From Bacteroidales bacterium (GTDB taxonomy: Bacteria; Bacteroidota; Bacteroidia; Bacteroidales; UBA932): a stretch of DNA of 64,000 nucleotides. Shown here in pieces: positions 53,169-61,131 of this stretch. A program made the position numbers and the translations under genes. The notes beneath the pieces are model-generated. The model saw only the letters and a program-made list of their open reading frames with translations. It was not told where the DNA came from and did not search any database. Every line of letters starts with the position of its first letter. Position 1 is the first letter of the stretch. The stretch lies in contig JAFSBV010000025.1 in the NCBI GenBank assembly GCA_017437125.1, forward strand, positions 62,001-126,000, written 5' to 3'.

Positions 53169-53175
53169 CCACCAT

Positions 53176-55350
53176 ATGGCACAAAACGGATTGGATATGG
53201 ACATTCAGTTTCTTCCGGGTGTGGGTCCCAAAAGATCCGCCCTGCTGAAGAAGGAGCTTGCCGTCGGAACGATAGGCGAGCTGATAAGGCTGTATCCATT
53301 CCGGTACATAGACAAGAGTTCATATATCAGGATATGCGACATCAGGCCAGACATGGCACATGTGCAGATAAGGGCTCGTGTGACACGCGTGGAACTGTTC
53401 GGCAATCCGGCATCAGACGCAGACAGGAACGATACTCCCCTGAAATTCAACACTATAAAGAGAATGAGCGTATGGATTTCAGACGGGACAGGAGAAATGG
53501 AGACAGTGTTCTTCAAGGGCATAAAATGGATGTACGAGAAGCTGAAACCGGGACTTGACTTCGTATTCTTCGGAAAGCCGGTCTCATTCAACGGCAGGAT
53601 AAACATTGTACATCCAGACGTCGATCCCGCAGCCGAAGCTTCAGTAGCCGGGAATACATACGGCGAAATGTCTTCAGGTACGATGACCGGAGTCTATCCG
53701 AGCACGGAAAAGCTCAAGACAGGAGGGGTCACAGGCAAGGTGATGAACAAGCTCATGGAAGCCGCCCTTTCGAAGGGACTGCCATCCGTCGAGGAAACGA
53801 TGCCTGAATATCTTATGAAGCAATGCGGACTCGTTCCTCTGCATTTCGCTCTGAGGAACATACACTTTCCGAAAGACATGGCTTCGCTTGAAAAGGCTAA
53901 ATACAGGCTCAAGTTCGAGGAACTGTTTTACCTTCAGCTTTCGCTGCTCAAGCAGAGATATGTAAGAAGCCGCGCCGACAACGGCATCCGTATGCCACGT
54001 GTCGGGGAAGCGTTCAACAGATGCTACGACGCGCTCCCTTTCCCGCTTACAGGGGCACAGAAAAGGGTGATTACGGAAATCCGCGATGACATGAAGAGCG
54101 GTCATCAGATGAACCGCCTTCTCCAGGGAGACGTAGGAAGCGGCAAGACAATGGTTGCCGTACTCACAGCCCTTATAGCCATAGGAAACGGTTATCAGGC
54201 ATGTATAATGGCTCCCACGGAAGTACTTGCACAGCAGCATTTCAAGAACATACAGAAGTTCCTGGAGCCCACTGGAGTCAGGACAGCTTTGCTGACAGGA
54301 AGTTCAAAGACCTCTGAAAGACGTGAGGTCCATGCTGGTCTCGAGGACGGAAGCATCGGCATCATCGTCGGAACCCACGCCCTGATAGAAGACAATGTCG
54401 TTTTCCGCAACCTTGGACTTGCCATTATAGACGAACAGCACAGATTCGGAGTCGAGCAGAGATCCAAGCTATGGAGGAAGGCGTCCTGCGGGGCTCCGCC
54501 TCATGTACTCGTGATGACGGCCACACCTATTCCGCGCACCTTGGCAATGACACTTTACGGAGACCTCGACGTTTCAGTCATCGACGAGCTGCCTCCAGGA
54601 AGAAAGCCGATACAGACCATACATGCCACAGAAGGCAAACGACCTGCCCTATACAGGTTCATGCGTGACCAGATAGCCCTGGGACGTCAGATATTCATTG
54701 TATATCCGCTCATCAACGAAACTGAAAAACTTGATTATCAGAGTCTTGAAGCCGGAGCGGAAGAGATCATGAACAAGTTCCCGTTTCCTGAATACAAGAC
54801 GGCAGTCGTTCATGGCAAGCAGCTGAATGATGTGAAGAAATTCAACATGGATGCCTTTGCAGCCGGACGTGCGGACATATTGGTCGCTACTTCCGTGATT
54901 GAGGTGGGAGTGGACGTTCCGAATGCATCCGTCATGGTCATAGAAAGTGCTGAAAGATTCGGCCTGAGCCAGCTCCATCAGCTCCGCGGACGAGTGGGGC
55001 GAGGTAGCGAGAAGTCATTCTGCGTCCTCATGACTGGACATAAGATGAGCAAGGAGTCAAGGCGACGCATAGAGCTCATGTGCGCGACAGAAAACGGATT
55101 CGAGTTGGCTGAAGAAGACATGAAGATGAGAGGCCCGGGAGATCTCGAGGGCACTCAGCAGAGCGGACTCCCGATCAGCCTGAACATAGCCTCCCTGGCC
55201 AAGGACGGACTGATCCTGAATGCCGCAAGAGACTGCGCGGATGCCGTTTTGAGAGAGGATCCGGGACTCACATCCGACCGTAACCAGATCCTGCGCAGGG
55301 AATTGAGAAAAGAGAAATATCAGATAAAGGATTACAGTAAGATAAGTTGA
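53176..55350 (+). CDS. recG: ATP-dependent DNA helicase RecG
   Basis: Reverses and rescues stalled replication forks and processes recombination intermediates. Translation from the ATG at 53176 (MAQNGLDMDIQFLPGVGPKR) gives about 724 residues and aligns with the usual RecG start. The in-frame open sequence upstream to 52888 has no protein character and lies across the pdxA promoter. Wedge/OB domain: YPFRYIDKSSYIR, FKGIKWMYEKLKPG. Helicase motifs: LQGDVGSGKTMVAVL (Walker A), AIIDEQHRFGVEQ (DEQH), VLVMTATPIPRTLAMT, ILVATSVIEVGVDVPNAS, QLRGRVGRGSEKSFC. The WYL regulator starts one base after its stop. Confidence 0.96.
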   Translation: MAQNGLDMDIQFLPGVGPKRSALLKKELAVGTIGELIRLYPFRYIDKSSYIRICDIRPDMAHVQIRARVTRVELFGNPASDADRNDTPLKFNTIKRMSVWISDGTGEMETVFFKGIKWMYEKLKPGLDFVFFGKPVSFNGRINIVHPDVDPAAEASVAGNTYGEMSSGTMTGVYPSTEKLKTGGVTGKVMNKLMEAALSKGLPSVEETMPEYLMKQCGLVPLHFALRNIHFPKDMASLEKAKYRLKFEELFYLQLSLLKQRYVRSRADNGIRMPRVGEAFNRCYDALPFPLTGAQKRVITEIRDDMKSGHQMNRLLQGDVGSGKTMVAVLTALIAIGNGYQACIMAPTEVLAQQHFKNIQKFLEPTGVRTALLTGSSKTSERREVHAGLEDGSIGIIVGTHALIEDNVVFRNLGLAIIDEQHRFGVEQRSKLWRKASCGAPPHVLVMTATPIPRTLAMTLYGDLDVSVIDELPPGRKPIQTIHATEGKRPALYRFMRDQIALGRQIFIVYPLINETEKLDYQSLEAGAEEIMNKFPFPEYKTAVVHGKQLNDVKKFNMDAFAAGRADILVATSVIEVGVDVPNASVMVIESAERFGLSQLHQLRGRVGRGSEKSFCVLMTGHKMSKESRRRIELMCATENGFELAEEDMKMRGPGDLEGTQQSGLPISLNIASLAKDGLILNAARDCADAVLREDPGLTSDRNQILRRELRKEKYQIKDYSKIS

Positions 55351-55351
55351 C

Positions 55352-56260
55352 ATGGTAACCGAACTGCTGAAGAAATATATCTGGCTTGTACAGACATTCA
55401 TCCGCGCCGGAGAGCGTGGCCTCAACCTCGAAGAGATCTCCGGGAGGTGGGAGGAACGCTTCGACTCCCCCTACTCCAGAAGGACATTCAACAATCATCG
55501 CGAAGCTGTCGAGGAGGTGTTCGGGATAAGGATAGAGTGCAACCGCAGCACCAACCGCTATTTTATCGGAGGTTCGGAAGATGTTTCTGACGAATATGCC
55601 GAAAACGCATGGCTGATAAACACTTTCACGGTAAACAACATGCTTTCTCTCGGCAAGGAAAGGCTTTCAGGAAGGATTGCAGTGGAGGATATTCCGTCCG
55701 GACACAGACACCTGACGACCGTACTTGAGGCCATGACCGAGAACCTTGAGATAGTCATCAGCTACTGCAAATACACAAGCTCGGAAGCTTCGGAATACAC
55801 CTTGCGTCCATATGCCGTGAAGGAATTCGCCAAGCGATGGTACATTATCGGACACTGTGTGGAAAGGGACGGACTGAGGGTTTACGGACTGGACAGAATC
55901 CTTTCGATGGAGGTCACATCCAGGAAATTCAGAATGCCCCGCAGGTTCGATGTTGACGAGCTGTTCGCGACAAGCTTCGGTATATATATACCGGAAGGAC
56001 CCGGCCAGACGATAAGATTCCGTACGAGTCCGACCGAAGCACGCTACCTTCGCGACCTGCCTGTCCATTCCAGCCAGAATGAAACAGCCGCTGATGAAGA
56101 ACACGTGACGTTCGAGATATTCGTATGTCCGAACAAGGCCCTCATCATGGAGTTCTGCAAATACGGCAGCCGTCTCGAGGTACTCTCCCCCGCTCCAGTC
56201 CGAGAAGCTGTCGCCGCCGAACTCCGGAAAGCTGCAGGCATTTACACGAGTGCAACATAA
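55352..56260 (+). CDS. WYL-domain transcriptional regulator
   Basis: 302-residue regulator. An N-terminal winged-helix region (IRAGERGLNLEEISGRWEER, SRRTFNNHREAVEEVFGIRI) precedes the WYL ligand-sensing domain (NLEIVISYCKYTSSEASEYT, LRPYAVKEFAKRWYIIGHCV, VYGLDRILSMEVTSRKFRMP) and a C-terminal WCX extension (PNKALIMEFCKYGSRLEVLS). The WYL triad appears as W-Y-I in KRWYIIGH. Proteins of this type often control DNA-damage or phage-defence genes, but the target here is unknown. It starts one base after the recG stop, so it is co-transcribed with recG. Confidence 0.92.
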   Translation: MVTELLKKYIWLVQTFIRAGERGLNLEEISGRWEERFDSPYSRRTFNNHREAVEEVFGIRIECNRSTNRYFIGGSEDVSDEYAENAWLINTFTVNNMLSLGKERLSGRIAVEDIPSGHRHLTTVLEAMTENLEIVISYCKYTSSEASEYTLRPYAVKEFAKRWYIIGHCVERDGLRVYGLDRILSMEVTSRKFRMPRRFDVDELFATSFGIYIPEGPGQTIRFRTSPTEARYLRDLPVHSSQNETAADEEHVTFEIFVCPNKALIMEFCKYGSRLEVLSPAPVREAVAAELRKAAGIYTSAT

Positions 56261-56288
56261 AGCTCTGAAAACCAACAGATTAACGCAC

Positions 56289-56316
56289 AAGCCTGCATGG
56301 CAAGGAAGGCAGGCTT
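56289..56316 (+). terminator. Hairpin after the WYL regulator
   Basis: AAGCCTGC (56289-56296) pairs with GCAGGCTT (56309-56316). It lies between the WYL gene and the S9 peptidase start. No T-tract follows, so it may be only a weak terminator. Confidence 0.4.
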
Positions 56317-56355
56317 ACCAAACAAACGATTGATAATCAAATATTTACATAGCAC

Positions 56356-58632
56356 ATGAAAAGTACAATAAAGACTGCTGTTGCAGCAGGAATCATCGCA
56401 TTAACTTCATGCACCATGACAGAAAACGGAATCAGCAGTGAAGGCTATGTCGGAAAGAGCGATATAGTCATCGAAGACGGAAGGATGACTCCGGAAGCGC
56501 TTCTGGCTTTCGGAAGGCTGTCCGACCCTCAGGTAAGTCCTGACGGAAAACACATCATGTACGGAGTCAGCTACACATCCGTTGCAGAGAACAGAAGTGT
56601 AAGAAACCTCTTCATCTGCAACATTGACGGCTCTGACAACCAGCAGCTTACAGAATCCGGTAAAAGCATATCGAATGCACGCTGGAGTGCAGACGGAAAG
56701 CACATCACATTCCTCATGGGTGGTCAGATATGGGCAGCTGATGCTGTCAGCGATGGCGGCAAATGGTCATTGAAGGATGCAAGGCAGATCAGCAACGTCC
56801 CTGCCGGTGTCGGCGAATTCAAGATTTCACCGGACGAGAGCAAGGTGATGTACATAAGTTATGTCAAGAGCCATGTAAAGGCTCCGGCTGACTGCTATGA
56901 AGATCTTGACAAGTCCAATGCATATATGACGGATGACCTTATGTACAGGCACTGGGATCATACCGTGATGGAAATCCCTCATACTTTCGTGGCGGACTTC
57001 GGCTTTGACGGCATTGGCGAAGGAACCGACATCCTGGCAGGAGAGAAGGAGCTGTACGAGCTTCCTACCGAGCCGTTCGGCGGACTTGAACAGCTTGCAT
57101 GGAGCCCGGACAGCAGGTACATTGCGTACTCTTGCAGGAAACTTGTCGGAAAGAGATATGCATTCTCGACAAATACAGAGATATACATATATAATGTAGA
57201 GACCGGACAGTGCGAGGTAATAGACATGAAGGGTGGTTATGACACTGATCCGATATGGAGTCCGGATGGCTCGAAGCTCGCATGGATAAGCATGGAGAGG
57301 GACGGCTACGAGGCTGACAAGCAGAGGCTCATGGTCGCTCAGGTTGACATGAAGGATGCAGACATGCCGAGAGTCTGGGAAGTAACCGATGTGACAGCAG
57401 ACTTCAAGTACAACGTATCCGGCCCATCATGGTCAGCTGATTCAAAGGATATATATTTTGCAGCCCTCGCAGAAGGCCTTCAGGGAATATTCGTTGCAGA
57501 AGGTCCGGACATGAGCCTGCCAGAAGGAGCGATGGCGAAACCTGCGGCATGGAAGATCGAAAGACTTACAGGCGAGGACATGTGGTACGATTTCGGTTCT
57601 CCTTTCCACGTAGCAGAAGATGGCAAGACCCTTTATACCACATGGTGCAGCATGGACTTCCCGACCGAACTCGTCGCGGTCAAGCTGGGTGAAGACACTG
57701 AATATCAGCAGATCACGAAAGAGAACGAGCATATCCTTTCGCAGCTTGCAGAGCATGAGACTGAAGCAAGATATGTCAAGACTGTTGACGGAAAGGACAT
57801 GCTCACATGGGTACTCTATCCGCCTCAGTTCGATCCTTCGAAGAAGTATCCGGCAATCACCATATGCCTCGGAGGCCCTCAGGGCACTCTCAGCCAGGGA
57901 TGGTCGTACAGATGGAATTACAGGCTCATGTGCTCTCAGGGATATGTGGTCGTACTTCCTAACAGACGTGGAACCACAGCTTTCGGACAGGAATGGACGG
58001 AGCAGATTTCAGGTGACTATCCTGGTCTGAACATGCAGGACTATCTTGCAGCAGCCAGAAATATGAAAGCTGAGCCGTTCGTTGACAAGATGGCCGCATG
58101 CGGTGCAAGCTACGGAGGATATTCGGTTTATTACCTCTGCGGCACACACGGGGATGTATTTGACGCATTCGTGGCCCATGCCGGTATCTTCAATGAAGAG
58201 CATATGTATATGACGACCGAGGAAATGTGGTTTGCCAACTTCGACAACGGCGGTCTTCACGAAGCTGAATTCGATCCGAGAGTCGGAACACCTGAATGTC
58301 CTGTAGGACCTGCAGGAGACGGGGTGACATTCGGAGGTATAAAGCAGGGAGGCTCTCCATGGAGCAATCTTCCTAAGGCGGAACGCCACTACAGGCTCTC
58401 CCCTCACAAGCTTGTGACCAACTGGCACACTCCTCTCATGGTTATTCACGGAGGCATGGACTACCGTGTACCTGTTGATGAGGGAATGGCGGCATATAAC
58501 GCTGCACAGATGATGGGAGTACCGTCAAGGCTCCTGATATTCCCGGACGAGAACCATTGGATACTCAAGCCGCAGAACGCCCTCATGTGGCATAGGGAAT
58601 ATTTCCGCTGGCTGGATCAGTGGTGCAGATAA
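56356..58632 (+). CDS. S9-family peptidase (prolyl oligopeptidase/acylaminoacyl-type) lipoprotein
   Basis: 758-residue secreted serine peptidase, likely lipid-anchored (lipobox LTSC, Cys19). The N-terminal half is a beta-propeller built from WD-like units (SDPQVSPDGKHIMYGVSYTS, NARWSADGKHITFLMGGQIW, LAWSPDSRYIAYSCRKLV, DPIWSPDGSKLAWISMERDG). The C-terminal alpha/beta hydrolase has the nucleophile Ser585 (ACGASYGGYSVYYL), Asp702 (HGGMDYRVPVDEG) and His734 (FPDENHWILK). All three are intact. In Bacteroidota such enzymes degrade peptides in the periplasm or at the surface. It is transcribed alone, and a strong hairpin follows. Confidence 0.93.
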   Translation: MKSTIKTAVAAGIIALTSCTMTENGISSEGYVGKSDIVIEDGRMTPEALLAFGRLSDPQVSPDGKHIMYGVSYTSVAENRSVRNLFICNIDGSDNQQLTESGKSISNARWSADGKHITFLMGGQIWAADAVSDGGKWSLKDARQISNVPAGVGEFKISPDESKVMYISYVKSHVKAPADCYEDLDKSNAYMTDDLMYRHWDHTVMEIPHTFVADFGFDGIGEGTDILAGEKELYELPTEPFGGLEQLAWSPDSRYIAYSCRKLVGKRYAFSTNTEIYIYNVETGQCEVIDMKGGYDTDPIWSPDGSKLAWISMERDGYEADKQRLMVAQVDMKDADMPRVWEVTDVTADFKYNVSGPSWSADSKDIYFAALAEGLQGIFVAEGPDMSLPEGAMAKPAAWKIERLTGEDMWYDFGSPFHVAEDGKTLYTTWCSMDFPTELVAVKLGEDTEYQQITKENEHILSQLAEHETEARYVKTVDGKDMLTWVLYPPQFDPSKKYPAITICLGGPQGTLSQGWSYRWNYRLMCSQGYVVVLPNRRGTTAFGQEWTEQISGDYPGLNMQDYLAAARNMKAEPFVDKMAACGASYGGYSVYYLCGTHGDVFDAFVAHAGIFNEEHMYMTTEEMWFANFDNGGLHEAEFDPRVGTPECPVGPAGDGVTFGGIKQGGSPWSNLPKAERHYRLSPHKLVTNWHTPLMVIHGGMDYRVPVDEGMAAYNAAQMMGVPSRLLIFPDENHWILKPQNALMWHREYFRWLDQWCR

Positions 58633-58646
58633 GACCTTTTATACTC

Positions 58647-58683
58647 AGAACGTCCCTGAAGCAATGATCTTCAGGGACGTTCT
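58647..58683 (+). terminator. Hairpin after the S9 peptidase gene
   Basis: Perfect 15-bp arms AGAACGTCCCTGAAG (58647-58661) and CTTCAGGGACGTTCT (58669-58683) with a 7-base loop. No T-tract on the plus strand. It also serves as the end for the small minus-strand gene at 58701. Confidence 0.7.
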
Positions 58684-58700
58684 GCGTTAAGTACGAGTAG

Positions 58701-58856
58701 TCATTTTGAGTTACCTTTTTCCTCAGAAACCAGGATACCAGTAGCAAAACAAATGCTCATTGTAAAAAAGTGCGGCCATGCTCCATAAAGGGCAATTACA
58801 AGAAAAACTGCTCCTGCGGCATAACAGATTGCAGCCAGAATGTGTTCAAGTTCCAT
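58701..58856 (-). CDS. Small two-helix membrane protein
   Basis: 51-residue open frame from an ATG at 58854-58856 to a TGA at 58701-58703. It is strongly hydrophobic, with two possible membrane helices (ILAAICYAAGAVFLVIALYG and FFTMSICFATGILV), and a charged tail (EEKGNSK). The composition is that of a genuine small membrane protein rather than random translation. No TAnnTTTG was found immediately upstream. Function is unknown and it could be non-coding. Confidence 0.45.
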   Translation of the reverse strand: MELEHILAAICYAAGAVFLVIALYGAWPHFFTMSICFATGILVSEEKGNSK

Positions 58857-59123
58857 GACTACCCCATTTTTATATTATCACTACTAAACTATATATATTG
58901 TCAATATCACAATTTTTGTAATACTTAACACATTTTTCATCATATCCTCATTTCGAAAATATCAGGCAATCCAATATTTTGGTGAATTTTCTGACTATTT
59001 TACAAAATAGTTGTTATATTTGCAGCGTATTACGGAATGAGACACTGCAAAGTTAACACCATATTTGTAATATCCTACACTTTTTGATAAAATTTATAAC
59101 AATTTTTGTAAATTTATACACAA
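58857..59123 (+). promoter_or_regulatory. AT-rich region with promoter of the S24-like regulator
   Basis: No gene. A TATATTTG element at 59015-59022 is an exact -7 match on the plus strand, predicting a start near 59028 and a leader of about 95 bases before the ATG at 59124. A second near match (CATATTTG, about 59061) lacks the leading T. The sequence is very AT-rich with no clear operator palindrome. Confidence 0.5.
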
Positions 59124-59810
59124 ATGCCGTTAAGACGCGAAATAGGTAAGACTATCAAAGAGTATTTCACTGAGATAGGAATGTCGCAGATCGAGGCCGC
59201 AAACGCGCTCGGGGTTCAGCAGGCCGCAGTAAGCAATCAGCTGAACGGCCGCCCATTCGGAAAGAATTCTGCAGCCAAATGGAACAAGGCTTTCGGTTTC
59301 AGGGTGAACTGGCTGCTCACCGGCGAAGGCCCGATGTTCGATGACGAAGGCAGCAGCACATTGAGAGAGTTCCACCCGTTAGAAGATCACCCTGAACTTA
59401 ATCACGAAGACGACATCCCCGTAATACCGGCCCGACTCTTCAGAGCCCCCGAGATCAACATATATGAATATGTCATGAACTCGCCGAATGTCGAAAGGCT
59501 CCCGCCGGTTCCTCATTTCCAGAAGCACGACCTTTTTGCCACATGTCCGGGAGACGCAATGGCTCCACGCATCTGCAGAGGCTATCTACTCGCGCTTCGA
59601 AGAATGCCGATAGATTCGACCATAATCAACGGAGAGATTTATGTGATCGACACTGTGTCACAAGGAATGTTCTTGAGAAGAATCATTGACAACGGAGAAG
59701 GACTTACATTCATATCCGAGAATCATACGGATTTCCCCGACTTCTTACTCCCTTATGACGAAATCATCAACATATTCCGTGTTGTCGGAGTATTGATAAC
59801 AAATCTGTAG
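59124..59810 (+). CDS. HTH/S24-like repressor without the catalytic serine
   Basis: 228-residue regulator with the layout of CI/LexA-type repressors. An N-terminal helix-turn-helix domain (IKEYFTEIGMSQIEAANALG, VQQAAVSNQLNGRPFGKN) is joined by an acidic linker to a C-terminal S24 peptidase-like domain. In self-cleaving family members the nucleophile sits in G-D-S-M-x-P; here it is CPGDAMAPRI, with Ala145 at the serine position (codon GCA). It therefore cannot autocleave by the usual route and is likely a stable DNA-binding regulator, perhaps sensing a ligand. It stands alone between the AT-rich promoter and a hairpin terminator. Confidence 0.85.
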   Translation: MPLRREIGKTIKEYFTEIGMSQIEAANALGVQQAAVSNQLNGRPFGKNSAAKWNKAFGFRVNWLLTGEGPMFDDEGSSTLREFHPLEDHPELNHEDDIPVIPARLFRAPEINIYEYVMNSPNVERLPPVPHFQKHDLFATCPGDAMAPRICRGYLLALRRMPIDSTIINGEIYVIDTVSQGMFLRRIIDNGEGLTFISENHTDFPDFLLPYDEIINIFRVVGVLITNL

Positions 59811-59828
59811 AAATGTAGAAAACAAGAA

Positions 59829-59852
59829 AGAGGGCTTCTGCCCTCTTTTTTC
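59829..59852. terminator. Terminator of the S24-like regulator
   Basis: AGAGGGC (59829-59835) and GCCCTCT (59840-59846) with loop TTCT, followed by a T-run on the plus strand. It lies directly next to the tRNA-Arg 3' end and may also work for that gene from the other side. Confidence 0.8.
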
Positions 59853-59854
59853 TG

Positions 59855-59926
59855 TACCCCCATGCGGAATCGAACCGCAACCGTCAGAACCGGAATCTGA
59901 AATTCTATCCATTAAACTATAGGGGC
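59855..59926 (-). tRNA. tRNA-Arg (anticodon CCG)
   Basis: 72-base cloverleaf: acceptor GCCCCTA/TGGGGGT, D-arm TAGTTTAATGGATAGA, anticodon stem TCAGA/TCTGA with loop TTCCGGT (anticodon CCG), T-arm GGTTCGATTCC. CCA is not encoded. A TATCTTTG element (59936-59943, minus strand) lies 10 bases upstream of the 5' end. Confidence 0.95.
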
Positions 59927-60025
59927 GAAGTATTGCAAAGATAGTCATTTTTGAGGATTTCGCCACAAAATCGGCGGTTATTACGTCATGTGGCGAAAGT
60001 TTGGCACTTGTTTTCATGCTTTTTG

Positions 60026-60033
60026 TAATTTTG
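60026..60033 (+). promoter_or_regulatory. -7 element of fabD
   Basis: TAATTTTG, an exact TAnnTTTG, about 52 bases before the ATG. A TTTG at 60000-60003 is 22 bases upstream, a little farther than consensus. Confidence 0.6.
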
Positions 60034-60085
60034 CAACGGCATCCCGCATCACTCAGGGATGAAACACACCTAAACCATAAAGAAG

Positions 60086-60967
60086 ATGAAGAAAGCATAT
60101 GTATTTCCGGGACAGGGCTCCCAGTTCCCAGGCATGGCAAAAGACCTGTATGAAAGCAATGAGACGGCCAGGGAAATGCTGGAAAAGGCCAATGATATCC
60201 TCGGATTCCGCATTACTGATATAATGTTTGACGGAACGGCTGAAGACCTCAGGCAGACAAAGGTCACCCAGCCGGCAATATTCCTGCATTCAGTTGTCCT
60301 TGCAAGATGCCTTCCCGATTTCACCCCAGACATGGTTGCAGGACATTCTCTCGGAGAATTTTCCGCACTTGTAGCTGCTGGAGCAATGGACTTCGAAGAG
60401 GGGCTGAAACTCGTATCCATACGAGCACAAGCCATGCAGAAAGCCTGCGAGGCAGCCCCTGGATCAATGGCGGCCGTGATAGCGCTTCCGGCAGAAAAGG
60501 TTGAGGAAATATGTGCCTCATGCGCGGGAACAGTCATAGCGGCGAATTATAACTGCGAAGGTCAGATTGTGATTTCAGGAGAGAAGGAAGCTGTCGAAGA
60601 AGCTTGCATAAAGATGAAGGAGGCCGGAGCCAGGAGGGCGCTGCCACTTCCGGTAGGAGGAGCATTCCATTCTCCTCTTATGGAATCCGCACGCGAAGAA
60701 CTTGCACACGGCATTGAAAAAGCCATATTCAAGACCCCGATGTGTCCTGTATATCAGAACGTTACAGCAGAAGCCTCGACAGATCCGGAGACGATCAAGG
60801 CCAACCTTCTGGCACAGCTGACATCTCCGGTAAGATGGACCCAGAGCGTCAGGAACATGATTTCTGACGGAGCAGGACAGTTCATAGAACTTGGTCCGGG
60901 GAAGGTGTTGCAGGGACTGATTGCAAAGATAGCTCCTGAGCAAGTGAAAACCGAAGGACATCAGTAA
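60086..60967 (+). CDS. fabD: Malonyl-CoA:acyl-carrier-protein transacylase
   Basis: Loads malonyl groups onto acyl carrier protein for fatty-acid synthesis. 293 residues, standard length. Motifs: AYVFPGQGSQFPGMAKDLYE, the nucleophile Ser88 in MVAGHSLGEFSALVAAGAM, and the catalytic His195 in PVGGAFHSPLMESAREEL. The Arg of the malonyl-binding segment (VSIRAQAMQKAC) is present. It is preceded by a TAnnTTTG element and followed directly by a strong terminator, so it is transcribed alone. Confidence 0.97.
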   Translation: MKKAYVFPGQGSQFPGMAKDLYESNETAREMLEKANDILGFRITDIMFDGTAEDLRQTKVTQPAIFLHSVVLARCLPDFTPDMVAGHSLGEFSALVAAGAMDFEEGLKLVSIRAQAMQKACEAAPGSMAAVIALPAEKVEEICASCAGTVIAANYNCEGQIVISGEKEAVEEACIKMKEAGARRALPLPVGGAFHSPLMESAREELAHGIEKAIFKTPMCPVYQNVTAEASTDPETIKANLLAQLTSPVRWTQSVRNMISDGAGQFIELGPGKVLQGLIAKIAPEQVKTEGHQ

Positions 60968-60980
60968 GGATTCATGACAC

Positions 60981-61009
60981 GACCGGCAAAAAAAGCCGGT
61001 CTTTTTTTT
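60981..61009 (+). terminator. Rho-independent terminator of fabD
   Basis: GACCGGC (60981-60987) and GCCGGTC (60995-61001) with an A7 loop, then eight T (61002-61009). A textbook intrinsic terminator. Confidence 0.93.
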
Positions 61010-61042
61010 GATGTTTTTCATACATGTTTCCGCATTTTTCAC

Positions 61043-61050
61043 TAAATTTG
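61043..61050 (+). promoter_or_regulatory. -7 element of the pyruvate:ferredoxin oxidoreductase gene
   Basis: TAAATTTG, an exact TAnnTTTG, predicting a start near 61056 and a leader of about 75 bases before the ATG at 61132. Confidence 0.6.
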
Positions 61051-61131
61051 TATGATTATGTGCTCGTGCGCGAACACGGAACGAGATAAAATATTGATAC
61101 ACAAACAAATACTATATTAAAAAGAGAAATT

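Noticed and set aside
52888-53175. Upstream extension of recG
   Set aside because: Open by chance across the pdxA start and its promoter; RecG homologues begin near 53176.
53674-54240. 188-codon minus-strand reading frame in recG
   Set aside because: Antisense to conserved RecG helicase sequence.
55667-56290. 207-codon minus-strand reading frame overlapping the WYL regulator
   Set aside because: Antisense shadow with unusual composition and no motif; the plus-strand WYL gene explains the region.
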